Part shown: positions 1-7,531 of the stretch, piece after piece | How positions within the stretch are numbered: position 1 is the stretch's first letter | Layout of the letters: every line of letters begins with the position of its first letter | Source: Phycisphaerae bacterium | Lineage (GTDB): Bacteria; Planctomycetota; Phycisphaerae; Sedimentisphaerales; SM23-30 | Direction of reading: 5' to 3' | Assembly (NCBI GenBank): GCA_021736565.1 | Contig: JAIPFO010000060.1 | Coordinates: 1-12,942, forward strand | DNA: 12,942 nt | The notes under the pieces: model-generated | The model's input: the letters and a program-made list of their open reading frames with translations, nothing else | Databases searched by the model: none | What the model was told of the DNA's origin: nothing | Translations under genes and position numbers: made by a program

Positions 1-319
1 CCTGGGCAAGGCTGTCTTCCATCGGCACAGTCGCCGAACCGAAGCGGACGATCCCTTTCTTATCGCCGAGCGCCTGGTCGAGCACCTTCCCCAAACAGAT
101 CGCCACATCCTCAACGGTATGGTGGGCATCGATGTGCAGATCGCCCTTGGCGGTCAGGTTCAGGTCAAACAGGCCGTGCTTGGCAACATGGGTCAGCATA
201 TGATCAAAAAAACCCACGCCCGTATCTATACAATACTCACCGGTCCCGTCAAGATTAAGTTCCACCGCGATCTGGGTTTCATTCGTATTTCGTTCTAATT
301 TGGCGATTCGGTTGGCCAT
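1..319 (-). CDS. hisB: Imidazoleglycerol-phosphate dehydratase, N-terminal part (cut by window edge)
   Basis: HisB removes water from imidazole glycerol phosphate to give imidazole acetol phosphate, the sixth step of histidine synthesis, in the cytosol. The 106 visible codons show the family's opening: an ERNTNETQI segment near residues 9-17, GFFDHML at 36-42, and the Mn-binding stretch H62-x-D64-x-HHTVED (66-71), followed by the conserved GIVRFG and VPMEDS blocks. The ATG at 317-319 is preceded by GGAGT about 8 bases upstream, which supports this start. The rest of the gene lies to the left of the window. It follows hisD and hisC on the same strand but is separated from hisC by a foreign-looking gene, so it may depend on read-through or on its own promoter. 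It looks like a monofunctional dehydratase start, with no phosphatase domain in front. Confidence 0.95.
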   Translation of the reverse strand, partial: MANRIAKLERNTNETQIAVELNLDGTGEYCIDTGVGFFDHMLTHVAKHGLFDLNLTAKGDLHIDAHHTVEDVAICLGKVLDQALGDKKGIVRFGSATVPMEDSLAQ

Positions 320-360
320 GATTTTACTCCGATTTTTCTAACTGTTTTGGTTATAATAGA

Positions 361-390
361 ACCACGAATGGACACTAATAAACACTAATT
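361..390 (-). repeat. Intergenic AGTGT/GTGG-type repeat motif
   Basis: On the minus strand this stretch reads as stepped near-repeats: ATTAGTGTTT, ATTAGTGTCC, ATTCGTGGT, with a period of about 9-10 bases. I recall similar strings of the form GTGTCCATTCGTGG between genes in many unrelated bacterial genomes, but only a genome-wide count would confirm that this is a dispersed repeat here. It sits in the gap between the 417-residue exported protein gene and hisB. Confidence 0.35.
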
Positions 391-409
391 GTTTTTGAAA
401 TTGACAGGA

Positions 410-1663
410 TTATTCTTTCTTTAGAGGCCGCTTAAACTCATAATCCCACTTCTTATCTTTTCTAACATCTATGCTTTGAGACATTATTTTAAATCCGCTA
501 TCCGTTTTAACCAGCTTAAACGGCAGCCTGCCAAACGCATCTACCGGACTGTTCGGCAAGATATTATTCGAAAGCTTGCCCGTTTTTGAATATTCAATCC
601 TTACCAACAGCCCTGCCATTAAGGCATTTCTCAGGTTATTACTTTTATTTTTATAATACCGCATGATTTCCAATAACGGGTCATTTAAAACAATAAAAGC
701 ATAGCCACAATTCTCGATGAAATCAATATAATCTTTTTCCGTTGGGACATAGTTAGCCGGTAATTTCCTGTCTTTTTCAATAAATGCATCAATTTTATCC
801 GAATAAGACGACTCAATAGATGAAATTGCTGTTCCTCTAAATACCAAAGGTGCTTTTAACGCCTCCCGCAACTGGCTGATATAGCTTTCATAGCAATCAA
901 GACAACTCTTACGGAATTCTTCTTTTCCAACTTCCCCTTTAACATTGAGTATTTTTCGCCAATCTGGTTCATCAGAAAAATCAGGTTTTTCCTTAACGGC
1001 AATACGCGCAAAATGTAACTGATCCTTTAATACGGCATCTAGTGATATTTTTACTTTACTCTCCTGAATTAGCAAATCATATAAACCAGATAGCTCTTGT
1101 GCTGTCAACTCCAGTTTTCGATTCAAATAATTTAAAATATACTTATATGAATAGCCTTTCATAGATATTGAGGCAAGACGGGCCACTGGATGAGTAGAAT
1201 CAAGGTGCCGATTAAGATTAAAAAGTGCTTTAAGGCGTTTAAACACTATAGTATGAGAGTTATTCTTTTCCGTACGCTTAATATCAGCGAGCAGTAATAT
1301 GGCATATTTTGTCCTGTGATAAGGGTCTGTATATGTAAATTGATACTGCCCAGGGTCGGCATTAAAACGGTCATATTCCCAATCGCAATTTTCAATTTGT
1401 GAAGCCTTGACGATTAAATCCAAGGCCGTTTTCTGCTTTTCCAAAAACGCTTCTATTTTCGGAGTTAGTGGAGTCTCATCTGCAATATATTTCTTTAATG
1501 CAACGATGTTTGGGTCATCATATTTTAAAATCACCTTTTTATACCAGTGTGCGGCATTTTTGGTATCGAAGGTATCTGAGCGGTTTTGGGCAGGCGCAGC
1601 CTGGGATAACTCAACGAACATTATCAGCATCGCCAAAATATATATGGCATATCGTGTCTGCAT
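410..1663 (-). CDS. Exported protein of unknown function, 417 aa, inserted in the his operon
   Basis: Not assigned to a named family. Residues 1-22 form a signal peptide (short basic start, hydrophobic run ending near ELSQA), so the protein should be exported to the periplasm or cell envelope. The remainder is charged and mostly helical with no metal or nucleotide motif that I recognise. Near the C-terminus (about 365-400) it has SPVDAFGRLPFKLVKTDSGF, which resembles the DPFxGxPLxYxxTxxGF ending of many planctomycete exported proteins; this is the best clue to origin. The start at 1663 is supported by AGGA seven bases upstream. The gene is clearly richer in A+T than hisC and hisD and separates hisC from hisB, with hairpins in the gap on its hisC side. 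That suggests later arrival in the operon. Its role, and any link to histidine synthesis, are unknown. Confidence 0.8.
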   Translation of the reverse strand: MQTRYAIYILAMLIMFVELSQAAPAQNRSDTFDTKNAAHWYKKVILKYDDPNIVALKKYIADETPLTPKIEAFLEKQKTALDLIVKASQIENCDWEYDRFNADPGQYQFTYTDPYHRTKYAILLLADIKRTEKNNSHTIVFKRLKALFNLNRHLDSTHPVARLASISMKGYSYKYILNYLNRKLELTAQELSGLYDLLIQESKVKISLDAVLKDQLHFARIAVKEKPDFSDEPDWRKILNVKGEVGKEEFRKSCLDCYESYISQLREALKAPLVFRGTAISSIESSYSDKIDAFIEKDRKLPANYVPTEKDYIDFIENCGYAFIVLNDPLLEIMRYYKNKSNNLRNALMAGLLVRIEYSKTGKLSNNILPNSPVDAFGRLPFKLVKTDSGFKIMSQSIDVRKDKKWDYEFKRPLKKE

Positions 1664-1705
1664 GTCATTTTCCTGGTACGCGTTTATAAACGTTGTAATA
1701 CCCCT

Positions 1706-1737
1706 CCCCTCCGACGGACTAACGCCCGTCGGAGGGG
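1706..1737. repeat. Perfect 12-bp inverted repeat (hairpin) between hisC and the inserted gene
   Basis: Arms CCCCTCCGACGG (1706-1717) and CCGTCGGAGGGG (1726-1737) are exact reverse complements around an 8-base loop. The stem is GC-rich and very stable. On the minus strand, the direction of hisC, no T-run follows, so it is not a classic intrinsic terminator. On the plus strand a weak T-run (GTATTTTTG) follows nine bases later, but no plus-strand gene ends here. It could be a REP-like element or attenuate read-through from hisC. Confidence 0.75.
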
Positions 1738-1759
1738 ATAAGTATTTTTGTATTGTTTG

Positions 1760-1787
1760 CCACGGGTTTCGCTGCGCTCACCCGCGG
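1760..1787. repeat. Second short hairpin downstream of hisC
   Basis: CCACGGGT (1760-1767) pairs with ACCCGCGG (1780-1787) with one mismatch around a 12-base loop. It lies between the hisC stop and the stronger hairpin at 1706-1737. Together they form a structured hisC 3' region with no T-tract. Confidence 0.45.
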
Positions 1788-1816
1788 TCATTATTATTTG
1801 GCCACTTCGTGATCAG

Positions 1817-2863
1817 TTATTTTAATATATCGTTTAACGCCGCCAACAGGGCATCATTTTGCTCGACAGAGCCGATCGAGATTCTCAGCTTGTCATTAAG
1901 TTCTTTCTGACTGAAATAGCGCACGAAGATGTTTCTCTCGATGAGCTGGTCGTACACGTCTTTGGCCGTCGGTTTTGTGATCTTTGCCAGCAGGAAGTTG
2001 GTGTGACTCTCGGCCAGGTCAAAACCCAGCGATTGCAGCGCCACCGCCACGCGATTTCGCTGTTGCTTGATCTTCTGAACATTGGCCTGGAAATAGTCCC
2101 GGTCGGCCAAAGCCGCTTTAGCCGCCACCTGCGCCGCCACATTGACGTTATAGGAATCTTTCACCTTGAGTAGCGCATCGACGATCGGCTTGCTGCCGAT
2201 CGCATAGCCAAACCGCATCCCCGCCAGGGAATACCCCTTGCTCATCGTTCGCAGAATGATCAGGTTGTCGTGCTCCTTCAACAGTCGCAGGCAGTTATCC
2301 TCGGCGAAATCAACGTACGCTTCATCAACCGCCAGGACGCCGTCAAGGCGACCGGCCAGCTCCCCGACCGCGTCAACCGGAATGATCGTCCCGGTGGGAG
2401 CATTCGGATTGCATAAAAATGTCAGCTTGGCATGGGTCGTGGCCAGCTCTTTGGGGAGCTGACACCCCGGCCCCCAGGGCACCTCAATGACCGGGCAGTC
2501 CTGGATATCGCCCAGGGTCGGATAAAGCGTATAGGTCGGCACCGGGTAGGCCATCGGCCGCCTGCGATTGCAACAGCAGCGGATCAGCATAGCCAGCAAC
2601 TCATCGGCCCCATTGCCACAGACGATATGGTCAGGAGAAACATCGTGAACCTCACCGGCGACCTTTCGAAAATCATCCCAGAATATTGGGGGGTATTTCC
2701 GCAGGGCATCCCCTGTCAGCCCCGCCAAAGCCTCAAAAACCTTCGGCGAGGGCGGGTAAGGGTTCTCGTTGGTATTGATCTTTATCGCCGCCGGGTCATC
2801 CGGCTGGAAACCGGGCGTATAGGCGACGAGTTTTTCTACGTTTTCGTTGAATGAATAGTTCAT
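1817..2863 (-). CDS. hisC: Histidinol-phosphate aminotransferase
   Basis: HisC is a PLP enzyme that moves the amino group of glutamate onto imidazole acetol phosphate to form histidinol phosphate. The 348-residue length fits the family. Fold-type I aminotransferase landmarks occur in order: NTNENPYPPSP substrate-arm motif (30-40), GNGADELL cofactor-binding helix (83-90), the YxLYP segment (111-115), NPNAPTG (152-158), the PLP-pyridine Asp in AVDEAYVDF (D180), the Schiff-base lysine in TMSKGYSLAGMRFGYA (K209), and the phosphate-binding Arg in the same block (R217). It lies 89 bp downstream of hisD on the same strand. No strong Shine-Dalgarno is seen before the ATG at 2863 (the leader reads CCTATAAAAAATT), so translation may be weak or coupled. 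The assignment to HisC rather than another class I/II aminotransferase rests on sequence plus the hisD/hisB context. Confidence 0.95.
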   Translation of the reverse strand: MNYSFNENVEKLVAYTPGFQPDDPAAIKINTNENPYPPSPKVFEALAGLTGDALRKYPPIFWDDFRKVAGEVHDVSPDHIVCGNGADELLAMLIRCCCNRRRPMAYPVPTYTLYPTLGDIQDCPVIEVPWGPGCQLPKELATTHAKLTFLCNPNAPTGTIIPVDAVGELAGRLDGVLAVDEAYVDFAEDNCLRLLKEHDNLIILRTMSKGYSLAGMRFGYAIGSKPIVDALLKVKDSYNVNVAAQVAAKAALADRDYFQANVQKIKQQRNRVAVALQSLGFDLAESHTNFLLAKITKPTAKDVYDQLIERNIFVRYFSQKELNDKLRISIGSVEQNDALLAALNDILK

Positions 2864-2876
2864 AATTTTTTATAGG

Positions 2877-2896
2877 ATGGGCAACTTATTGCCCAT
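2877..2896. repeat. Short hairpin in the hisD-hisC gap
   Basis: ATGGGCAA (2877-2884) and TTGCCCAT (2889-2896) are perfect complements around a 4-base loop. The hairpin ends 13 bases before the hisC start codon in the transcript, where it could influence hisC initiation or mRNA stability. No T-run follows. Confidence 0.5.
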
Positions 2897-2952
2897 GCCG
2901 TCTTTGCTGACTTTCACCGGCTCAAGAGGGTACGGCATCCCGTGGGTCTATT

Positions 2953-4263
2953 TTATTCAGTACGTATCGAAACAGATCGACCGTGGGCCCCCAGGCCTTC
3001 AGCGCTGGCGATCGTCATAATGGAACCCGCAGCGTCTTTGAGCGCCTGCTCATTGTAATGGATAATACTCGATTGCTTTAAAAAGTCGTTAGAGTTCAGT
3101 GCGCTGAAAAACTTGGCCGACCCGCCGGTGGGCAGCGTATGCGATGGCCCGGCAAAATAATCGCCCGTGGCAACCGGCGTATGGTGGCCGATAAATATCG
3201 CCCCGGCATTGACAACCTGCTCTGCGACTTTATCAGAATCCTTACATTGCACCTGCAAATGCTCTACGGCAAAGTCATTGGCCAGCTCGATCGCCTCGGC
3301 GATATCCGCTGTGATAATTGCCAGGGAAAAATCCTTAATGCATTCGCGGGTCGCGTCTGCCCGACCAAGTTGTTTGAGTTGAATTTCAAGCTGCCGGGCC
3401 ACGTTCTCGACAAACGATTCCGAATCGCTCACCAATACCGCACTGCCGGGGGCGTGTTCCGCCTGGCTGAGCATGTCGGCCGCCACCCACGCCGGGTTGG
3501 CGGTCTCATCGGCAATGATCAAGACCTCGCTGGGCCCGGCAAAACTGTCGATATCCACCAGGCCATAAACTTCCTTTTTCGCCAGCTGACCCCACCAGTT
3601 GCTGGGCCCGACGATCTTATCCACTTTTGGGATATGATCGGTGCCAAACGCCAGGGCCGCGACCGCCTGGGCCCCACTGACCCGATAGACCTCGCTAACG
3701 CCCAGTTCATAACAGACCCCCAGAATGTCCGGGTTGATGGTGCCATGGTGGCTGGGGGCACTGATCACGGCCACTTCTTTGACGCCGGCAACTTTGGCCG
3801 GCAGAACAGTCATCAATACCGTGGAGACCAGCGGCGCCGAGGCGCCGGGCACGCAGACCCCAACCCGTTGAAGCGGCCGGTATCGCAAACCCAGACGCAC
3901 ACCTTCATAGTCCCAATCCTCAGGAGTCAGGTTCAATATCTTCCGCTGATAGTGCACGATATTGACCACCGCCTCCCGAACGGCACGGAGCAGGTCCTTC
4001 TCCAGGCCGCGATGAGCCGCCTTCAATGCCTCCGGGGGAATGCGAAATTCCTCCGGGCTCAGCGCGACGCCGTCATACGCCGCTGTCAGCTCCGCCACCG
4101 CAGTATCCCCCCCCTGACGAACCTTCTCGACGATCTGACGAACCTTCGCCAGCCGGGATTTATCGTCCAGCAGAACACCTTCAAGGCTCAATTTATTCTT
4201 AAGCCCCTGATAGATCGGACCAAAATCGGCCTGATTTGCTTTTACAATTTTTAATACGGACAT
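2953..4263 (-). CDS. hisD: Histidinol dehydrogenase
   Basis: HisD is a zinc enzyme that oxidises L-histidinol to L-histidine in two NAD-dependent steps, ending the pathway. The 436-residue length is normal. Expected residues are visible: CVPGASAPLVSTVLM near 137-151, VSGAQAVAALAFGT near 195-208, DIDSFAGPSEVLI near 237-249, Zn ligands Q267 and H270 in SQAEH, the catalytic pair E334/H335 in VEHLQV, D368 in TGDYFAGPSH, and H427 in GLGAHGRS. The motif usually written GPGNxxV reads GPSNWWG here (219-225), a departure in a conserved loop. The ATG at 4263 has GGAG seven bases upstream. This is the first his gene of the run, under its own promoter; a diverged copy of its first 14 codons occurs at 7922-7964. 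Confidence 0.97.
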   Translation of the reverse strand: MSVLKIVKANQADFGPIYQGLKNKLSLEGVLLDDKSRLAKVRQIVEKVRQGGDTAVAELTAAYDGVALSPEEFRIPPEALKAAHRGLEKDLLRAVREAVVNIVHYQRKILNLTPEDWDYEGVRLGLRYRPLQRVGVCVPGASAPLVSTVLMTVLPAKVAGVKEVAVISAPSHHGTINPDILGVCYELGVSEVYRVSGAQAVAALAFGTDHIPKVDKIVGPSNWWGQLAKKEVYGLVDIDSFAGPSEVLIIADETANPAWVAADMLSQAEHAPGSAVLVSDSESFVENVARQLEIQLKQLGRADATRECIKDFSLAIITADIAEAIELANDFAVEHLQVQCKDSDKVAEQVVNAGAIFIGHHTPVATGDYFAGPSHTLPTGGSAKFFSALNSNDFLKQSSIIHYNEQALKDAAGSIMTIASAEGLGAHGRSVSIRTE

Positions 4264-4318
4264 TCATTCGCTCCAAATAGCTATCCATGGGGGAACATTT
4301 CATTCCCATAAAGGGGCT

Positions 4319-4346
4319 ATTATAGAGGGCTTTGGCAGAATATCAA
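4319..4346 (-). promoter_or_regulatory. Likely sigma70-type promoter of hisD
   Basis: On the minus strand TTGATA (4341-4346) and TATAAT (4319-4324) are separated by 16 bases, close to consensus, about 55 bases before the hisD start codon. The same two hexamers with the same spacing survive in the diverged duplicate at 8021-8048 while the bases around them changed, which supports function. Confidence 0.7.
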
Positions 4347-4357
4347 TAAAAAAGACA

Positions 4358-4483
4358 ACCGAAATACAAGGCGTGCCAACGCCTGCTTCCCGAATCTTAA
4401 ATGCTGATTTAAGATACAAAAATAGACTTTTCGTCTTGAATATCACCCTTGAAGATACAGAAAAGGGGCATCAAAAACAGGGA
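4358..4483. repeat. Inserted palindrome-bearing segment, relative of the element at 7532-7632
   Basis: This segment is absent from the otherwise matching right-hand repeat. It contains a perfect hairpin TCTTAAAT (4395-4402) / ATTTAAGA (4407-4414) with loop GCTG. On the minus strand it shares with 7532-7632 the order AAAAGTC, then TCTTAA, ATCAG, TTTAAGA. It may be an insertion of a small mobile or REP-like element between the porin stop and the his promoter, and could also act as a 3' structure for porin mRNA. Confidence 0.45.
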
Positions 4484-4596
4484 TCAAAATAAGATATAGG
4501 CCCGCAGGCCCAGTACAAATGCATTGTCCAGGGTCGGGTCCAGGCCGGGATTTTTGATGAACTGAATGTCTGGCTGAAAGGGGCAATCAGGAAGAG
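4484..4596 (-). pseudogene. 3' remnant of an OprB-type porin gene
   Basis: Read on the minus strand this encodes QPDIQFIKNPGLD, then a short linker, then LGLRAYILF and a TGA stop (4484-4486). That is the typical last strand of carbohydrate-selective OprB-type porins, which end with an aromatic residue. About 37 codons are recognisable. No start codon or earlier porin sequence exists upstream; the reading frame runs into unrelated sequence before the cytochrome gene end. It matches the end of the broken porin at 8061-8491, but here the C-terminus is in frame and undamaged. Confidence 0.75.
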
Positions 4597-4731
4597 TGTT
4601 TTTTTCTATTTAGCCTGAGCGAAGTCGGTCCTGGGTATATCCATAAAGTATAATCCATTCCGACCGCGCATACTGTAAACCATTATATTACAATGACTTA
4701 TACCAGGCAAATTCAATTGTGATGAGTATAC
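4597..4731. other. Intergenic stretch downstream of the cytochrome operon
   Basis: No gene seen. An inverted repeat ATTCAAT (4711-4717) / ATTGAAT (4734-4740) overlaps the stop of the pentaheme cytochrome gene, but it is weak, AT-only in the arm ends and has no T-run, so I do not call a terminator. The stretch marks the left junction between the porin remnant and the cytochrome cassette. Confidence 0.4.
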
Positions 4732-6348
4732 TTATTGAATAGTAATTTTTTTGTGAGCCAATGGTACCGCAGAGGTTCGTGACATTTCATCGTAATAGTC
4801 AACAAAACGTTTTGTTTCCATTGCTTTATATTCTGACAGGTTTTTTGCCCACCGATAGCCAATTGGCTGATAGTATAATTGAATGTCAACTTGAAACGGC
4901 CCCGCGGCATTATTCACCTGGATGTTATATAGTAACCTATCGCCGTTTTCATTAAAATCACTATCATCCCTTGCGACGCCTTGAACGGCGATGTCACGTT
5001 CGGCTGTTTTTTTGTCAAAGCCTTTTGGGAGAATGCGATTGTCTTTTACAAATCGCACTGCTTCTAATAAGCCTGTTGTGACTTCATTTTTGGGGTTTGC
5101 CATGATTGTTTCATAAATTTGGACTTGTTCCTGGTTATCTATGGAAGTGTAGTGAGGTTCATACTGTTTGGCATTCAGGTCGTTATCATTCCCTTCGATA
5201 GAGCCGTCTGGGTTAAATCTTCCTGATGAGAAGATGGTATTGCCTGATCTGTCTTTCACTTCAAGCGACAGCCATACTCTTCGGGATGGGTATGCGGTAG
5301 GTAATTTATGGCCGGCTAAGTTGGAAACATTTACTTCCATACTAATGTGACCGTTTTGAAGTTTGGCATTTGTGATGGTCAAACGTGCTGCTTTGGATTC
5401 CAAATGTTGGATAGTTTCATCAACGGTTCGAGAGAGATCGCTGGGTAACGCCGCGACGTTCAATTCATTCCGCTTTTTATTGAAGATCGCAGGCATGAAA
5501 AAATTGCCGCCCCGAAAAACATGCTGTGAAAACGCGGGTCTCGGTAGTCCCAGCACGGAAGAAACAGCGGTGGCCTTATCCAATACCGGCATGTGGCAAG
5601 ATTGACAACTCCGTTTTTCTTTATAGCTGCTGTGATACCATTCTAAATAGGGTACTTGTTCAGGCAGTTCACCTGAAACCTGACCATCCGGCCCCAGTGA
5701 ATGAGTAAATAAAGTATGGCAGGAAGCACAAAAAGAAGATTCCTGGATATGGCTGCTTTCAACCGGAACCGCCTGGGAAGAAGATTGCATGACTCGCCGT
5801 CGTCCTTTTTCTACTTCAAAGGGGCCATATACATTTCGTTCGCCTAAGGCGTTCTCCGTATCAACCGTAAAACCAGCGGTAAAGCTTTCTTTTGATCCTA
5901 ATTTATCCGCTGTGATCTGGTGGCACATCGTACAGGATACCCCATCCAATGCCAGGTTGCCATTTTTACCGGTAAACTTTGTGAAAGGAAGATGGGCAAA
6001 CACGCTTCCCTTTTTTTGGCATACTTTCGTCATATAACGTGCCATGGGCATGTGACATGATGCGCACTTGTCTTCAATGGCGTCTTTGGCGTCTGGGTGC
6101 TCAATGATCTCACGCCGGACAGCGGCTTGCCAGTATGGGTCCCGAGCTGCGTTTGCCATCATCGACCCGCGCCAGCTTGAACCAATTGAGACATTATCAC
6201 CTTTATCATCTGTCAAGCCGTTATGACAAGCCAGACAGCGGTCAGAAGTAATGAATAAAGGGCCTGCCGGTTTATCCGCATAGAGGACATAAGGCTTCAA
6301 TACCAATAAAATAATTAGACTACATGTAAAGAAAATATAATGTTTCAT
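4732..6348 (-). CDS. Exported pentaheme cytochrome c
   Basis: Predicted electron carrier or oxidoreductase outside the cytoplasm. From the ATG at 6348 the product is 538 residues. Residues 1-24 form a signal peptide (MKHY, long hydrophobic run, cut near VLYA). Five CxxCH heme sites follow: C38-H42, C95-H99, C139-H143, C207-H211 and C248-H252. The C-terminal half has none; instead it has a beta-rich region with GHKLPTAYPSRRVWL (346-360), a motif I know from multiheme cytochromes of metal-reducing bacteria. I chose 6348 because AGGAG lies seven bases upstream and the signal peptide then starts cleanly; an in-frame ATG at 6414 would add 22 residues overlapping the upstream gene. It begins 10 bp after the cytochrome-barrel gene stops, so the two are surely co-transcribed. 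The electron partner and terminal acceptor are not revealed by the sequence. Confidence 0.92.
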   Translation of the reverse strand: MKHYIFFTCSLIILLVLKPYVLYADKPAGPLFITSDRCLACHNGLTDDKGDNVSIGSSWRGSMMANAARDPYWQAAVRREIIEHPDAKDAIEDKCASCHMPMARYMTKVCQKKGSVFAHLPFTKFTGKNGNLALDGVSCTMCHQITADKLGSKESFTAGFTVDTENALGERNVYGPFEVEKGRRRVMQSSSQAVPVESSHIQESSFCASCHTLFTHSLGPDGQVSGELPEQVPYLEWYHSSYKEKRSCQSCHMPVLDKATAVSSVLGLPRPAFSQHVFRGGNFFMPAIFNKKRNELNVAALPSDLSRTVDETIQHLESKAARLTITNAKLQNGHISMEVNVSNLAGHKLPTAYPSRRVWLSLEVKDRSGNTIFSSGRFNPDGSIEGNDNDLNAKQYEPHYTSIDNQEQVQIYETIMANPKNEVTTGLLEAVRFVKDNRILPKGFDKKTAERDIAVQGVARDDSDFNENGDRLLYNIQVNNAAGPFQVDIQLYYQPIGYRWAKNLSEYKAMETKRFVDYYDEMSRTSAVPLAHKKITIQ

Positions 6349-6358
6349 AAATTTACTC

Positions 6359-7492
6359 CTACCAGCCGTCGAAAAAGCCGCCATCGAACATATCCCATAA
6401 TAAATACATACCATACACCGGATTGCGGGTATCCCTGTCGTTCAAAGGAATCTTAACTCCGACACCCAGCCGTACATGCTGGCGTCTGTTTAGGGCAATT
6501 TGAATTTGCGGTACAATATCCCAATCGGGTGACTCCCCTGTGTCTAAATTCTGGGCACCTAATATTTCCACCATCGGTGACCAATTACTGCCATAACGCC
6601 CCAGGGTAAAGGTTTTCCCGGTTGCCATTCTATAAAAGAGTTCATCCTGGACCTTTTCATCTTCGCAGGGAAATTTGAAACCGCCTTGAAACTGCAAAAA
6701 GAAATTTTCCGGCAGAAGTTGTCCATAGGCAATGTATGGTTCAAAAACGGTTGTTCCATGGCCAAATCCCTCATCTTCGTTCCCGGTTGGCAATATGACT
6801 TCTCCACCCAACGAAACGATAGATTTTGAGGAGAAATCATGGAAAAGTACATGTTTGACCCCCAGGGCTACATCGCCAATTTCAGAGGTCCATTCCTGGT
6901 GCCCACTGCCATTGGCAGATTCAATTTCATGCCAGCCAAACGGCACGGCAATTTCAACCTGGCTACGGGCTCCGATGCGTCGTTCGTAAATCAGCTTGTT
7001 ACTGATTTTGTCCAAGCCGTCCGTGGTGACATTACTGCTGAAGACCAGTTCATCTTCCGGAAATGCTTTGGTGGTATATAACGCTTTGGGGAAATTAAGT
7101 TCGCCGACGGGCCACTCCGGACAATCCGCAATTTTTTTAATATGCGTCACTGTTTTTTCAAGTTGCTCTGTTGTTAACGCATCTCCAAAAGCGGGCATGA
7201 TTTCTGAAAAGCCACGGGCCGGGCCTCCCTCCCGGGCGATCATTATCCAGTCAGCGGCAGGTTCTCGTGTAACAAAATTACAGTCCGTAAAATCGGGCAA
7301 AGGGACATCGAACCCAACCATCCCCGGGGAAGCGCCCCGGCCATTAGCCCCATGACATGAAGCGCATGAAATGGTATAAAGCTCGTGATTACTTTCAGGC
7401 AGAATACTGTGATCTGACGCGAAAGTGTATGTCCCTGTTAAGATAACTAATGCAACAATAGTATAAAATTTAGCGACTCGAATATTACTCAT
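6359..7492 (-). CDS. Cytochrome c fused to a predicted outer-membrane beta-barrel
   Basis: A 377-residue two-part protein. Residues 1-25 are a signal peptide (cut near TYTFA). Residues about 32-125 form a class I cytochrome c domain with one heme site CASCH (C43-H47) in a CHGANGRG context and a likely distal ligand M99 in SEIMPAFGDALT. From about 148 to the end the sequence is alternating beta, with paired amphipathic strands such as KSIVSLGGEVILPTG, FFLQFQGGFKF and HVRLGVGVKIPL. It resembles transporter-type barrels of the MetA/phenol-degradation-like group and ends with aromatic residues (FFDGW). The likely location is the outer membrane with the heme on the periplasmic side, but the barrel is a prediction from pattern only. 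AAGGA lies six bases before the ATG. It is the first gene of the two-gene cytochrome operon, which suggests that it works with the pentaheme cytochrome, for example in moving electrons across the envelope. Confidence 0.85.
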   Translation of the reverse strand: MSNIRVAKFYTIVALVILTGTYTFASDHSILPESNHELYTISCASCHGANGRGASPGMVGFDVPLPDFTDCNFVTREPAADWIMIAREGGPARGFSEIMPAFGDALTTEQLEKTVTHIKKIADCPEWPVGELNFPKALYTTKAFPEDELVFSSNVTTDGLDKISNKLIYERRIGARSQVEIAVPFGWHEIESANGSGHQEWTSEIGDVALGVKHVLFHDFSSKSIVSLGGEVILPTGNEDEGFGHGTTVFEPYIAYGQLLPENFFLQFQGGFKFPCEDEKVQDELFYRMATGKTFTLGRYGSNWSPMVEILGAQNLDTGESPDWDIVPQIQIALNRRQHVRLGVGVKIPLNDRDTRNPVYGMYLLWDMFDGGFFDGW

Positions 7493-7531
7493 GGTATATC
7501 CTTATAATTTTACCTGAGATTTCCCAAATAA

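Larger units (their letters stand above)
4221..4596. repeat. Direct repeat, left copy: hisD 5' end, his promoter, porin 3' end
   Basis: Positions 4221-4357 align with about 7922-8057, and 4484-4596 align with about 8061-8170, in the same orientation. Within the hisD part (43 bases) I count 5 differences. The left copy contains about 125 extra bases (roughly 4358-4483) that the right copy lacks. The two copies bracket the cytochrome genes. Confidence 0.8.

Noticed and set aside
1706..1737. Intrinsic terminator after hisC
   Set aside because: The stem is strong, but on the hisC strand no T-run follows, so it is listed only as a hairpin.
2432..2854. Plus-strand open frame of 140 codons
   Set aside because: Antisense to hisC, no start-site signal and no family features.
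3139..4254. Long open frame (371 codons) on the plus strand
   Set aside because: Entirely antisense to hisD, whose motifs are complete; the product is His/Arg/Pro-rich with no recognisable domain, typical of a shadow frame opposite a GC-rich gene.
6349..6414. N-terminal extension of the pentaheme cytochrome to an upstream ATG
   Set aside because: It would overlap the previous gene and bury the signal peptide; the internal ATG at 6348 has AGGAG at proper distance and a clean signal peptide.
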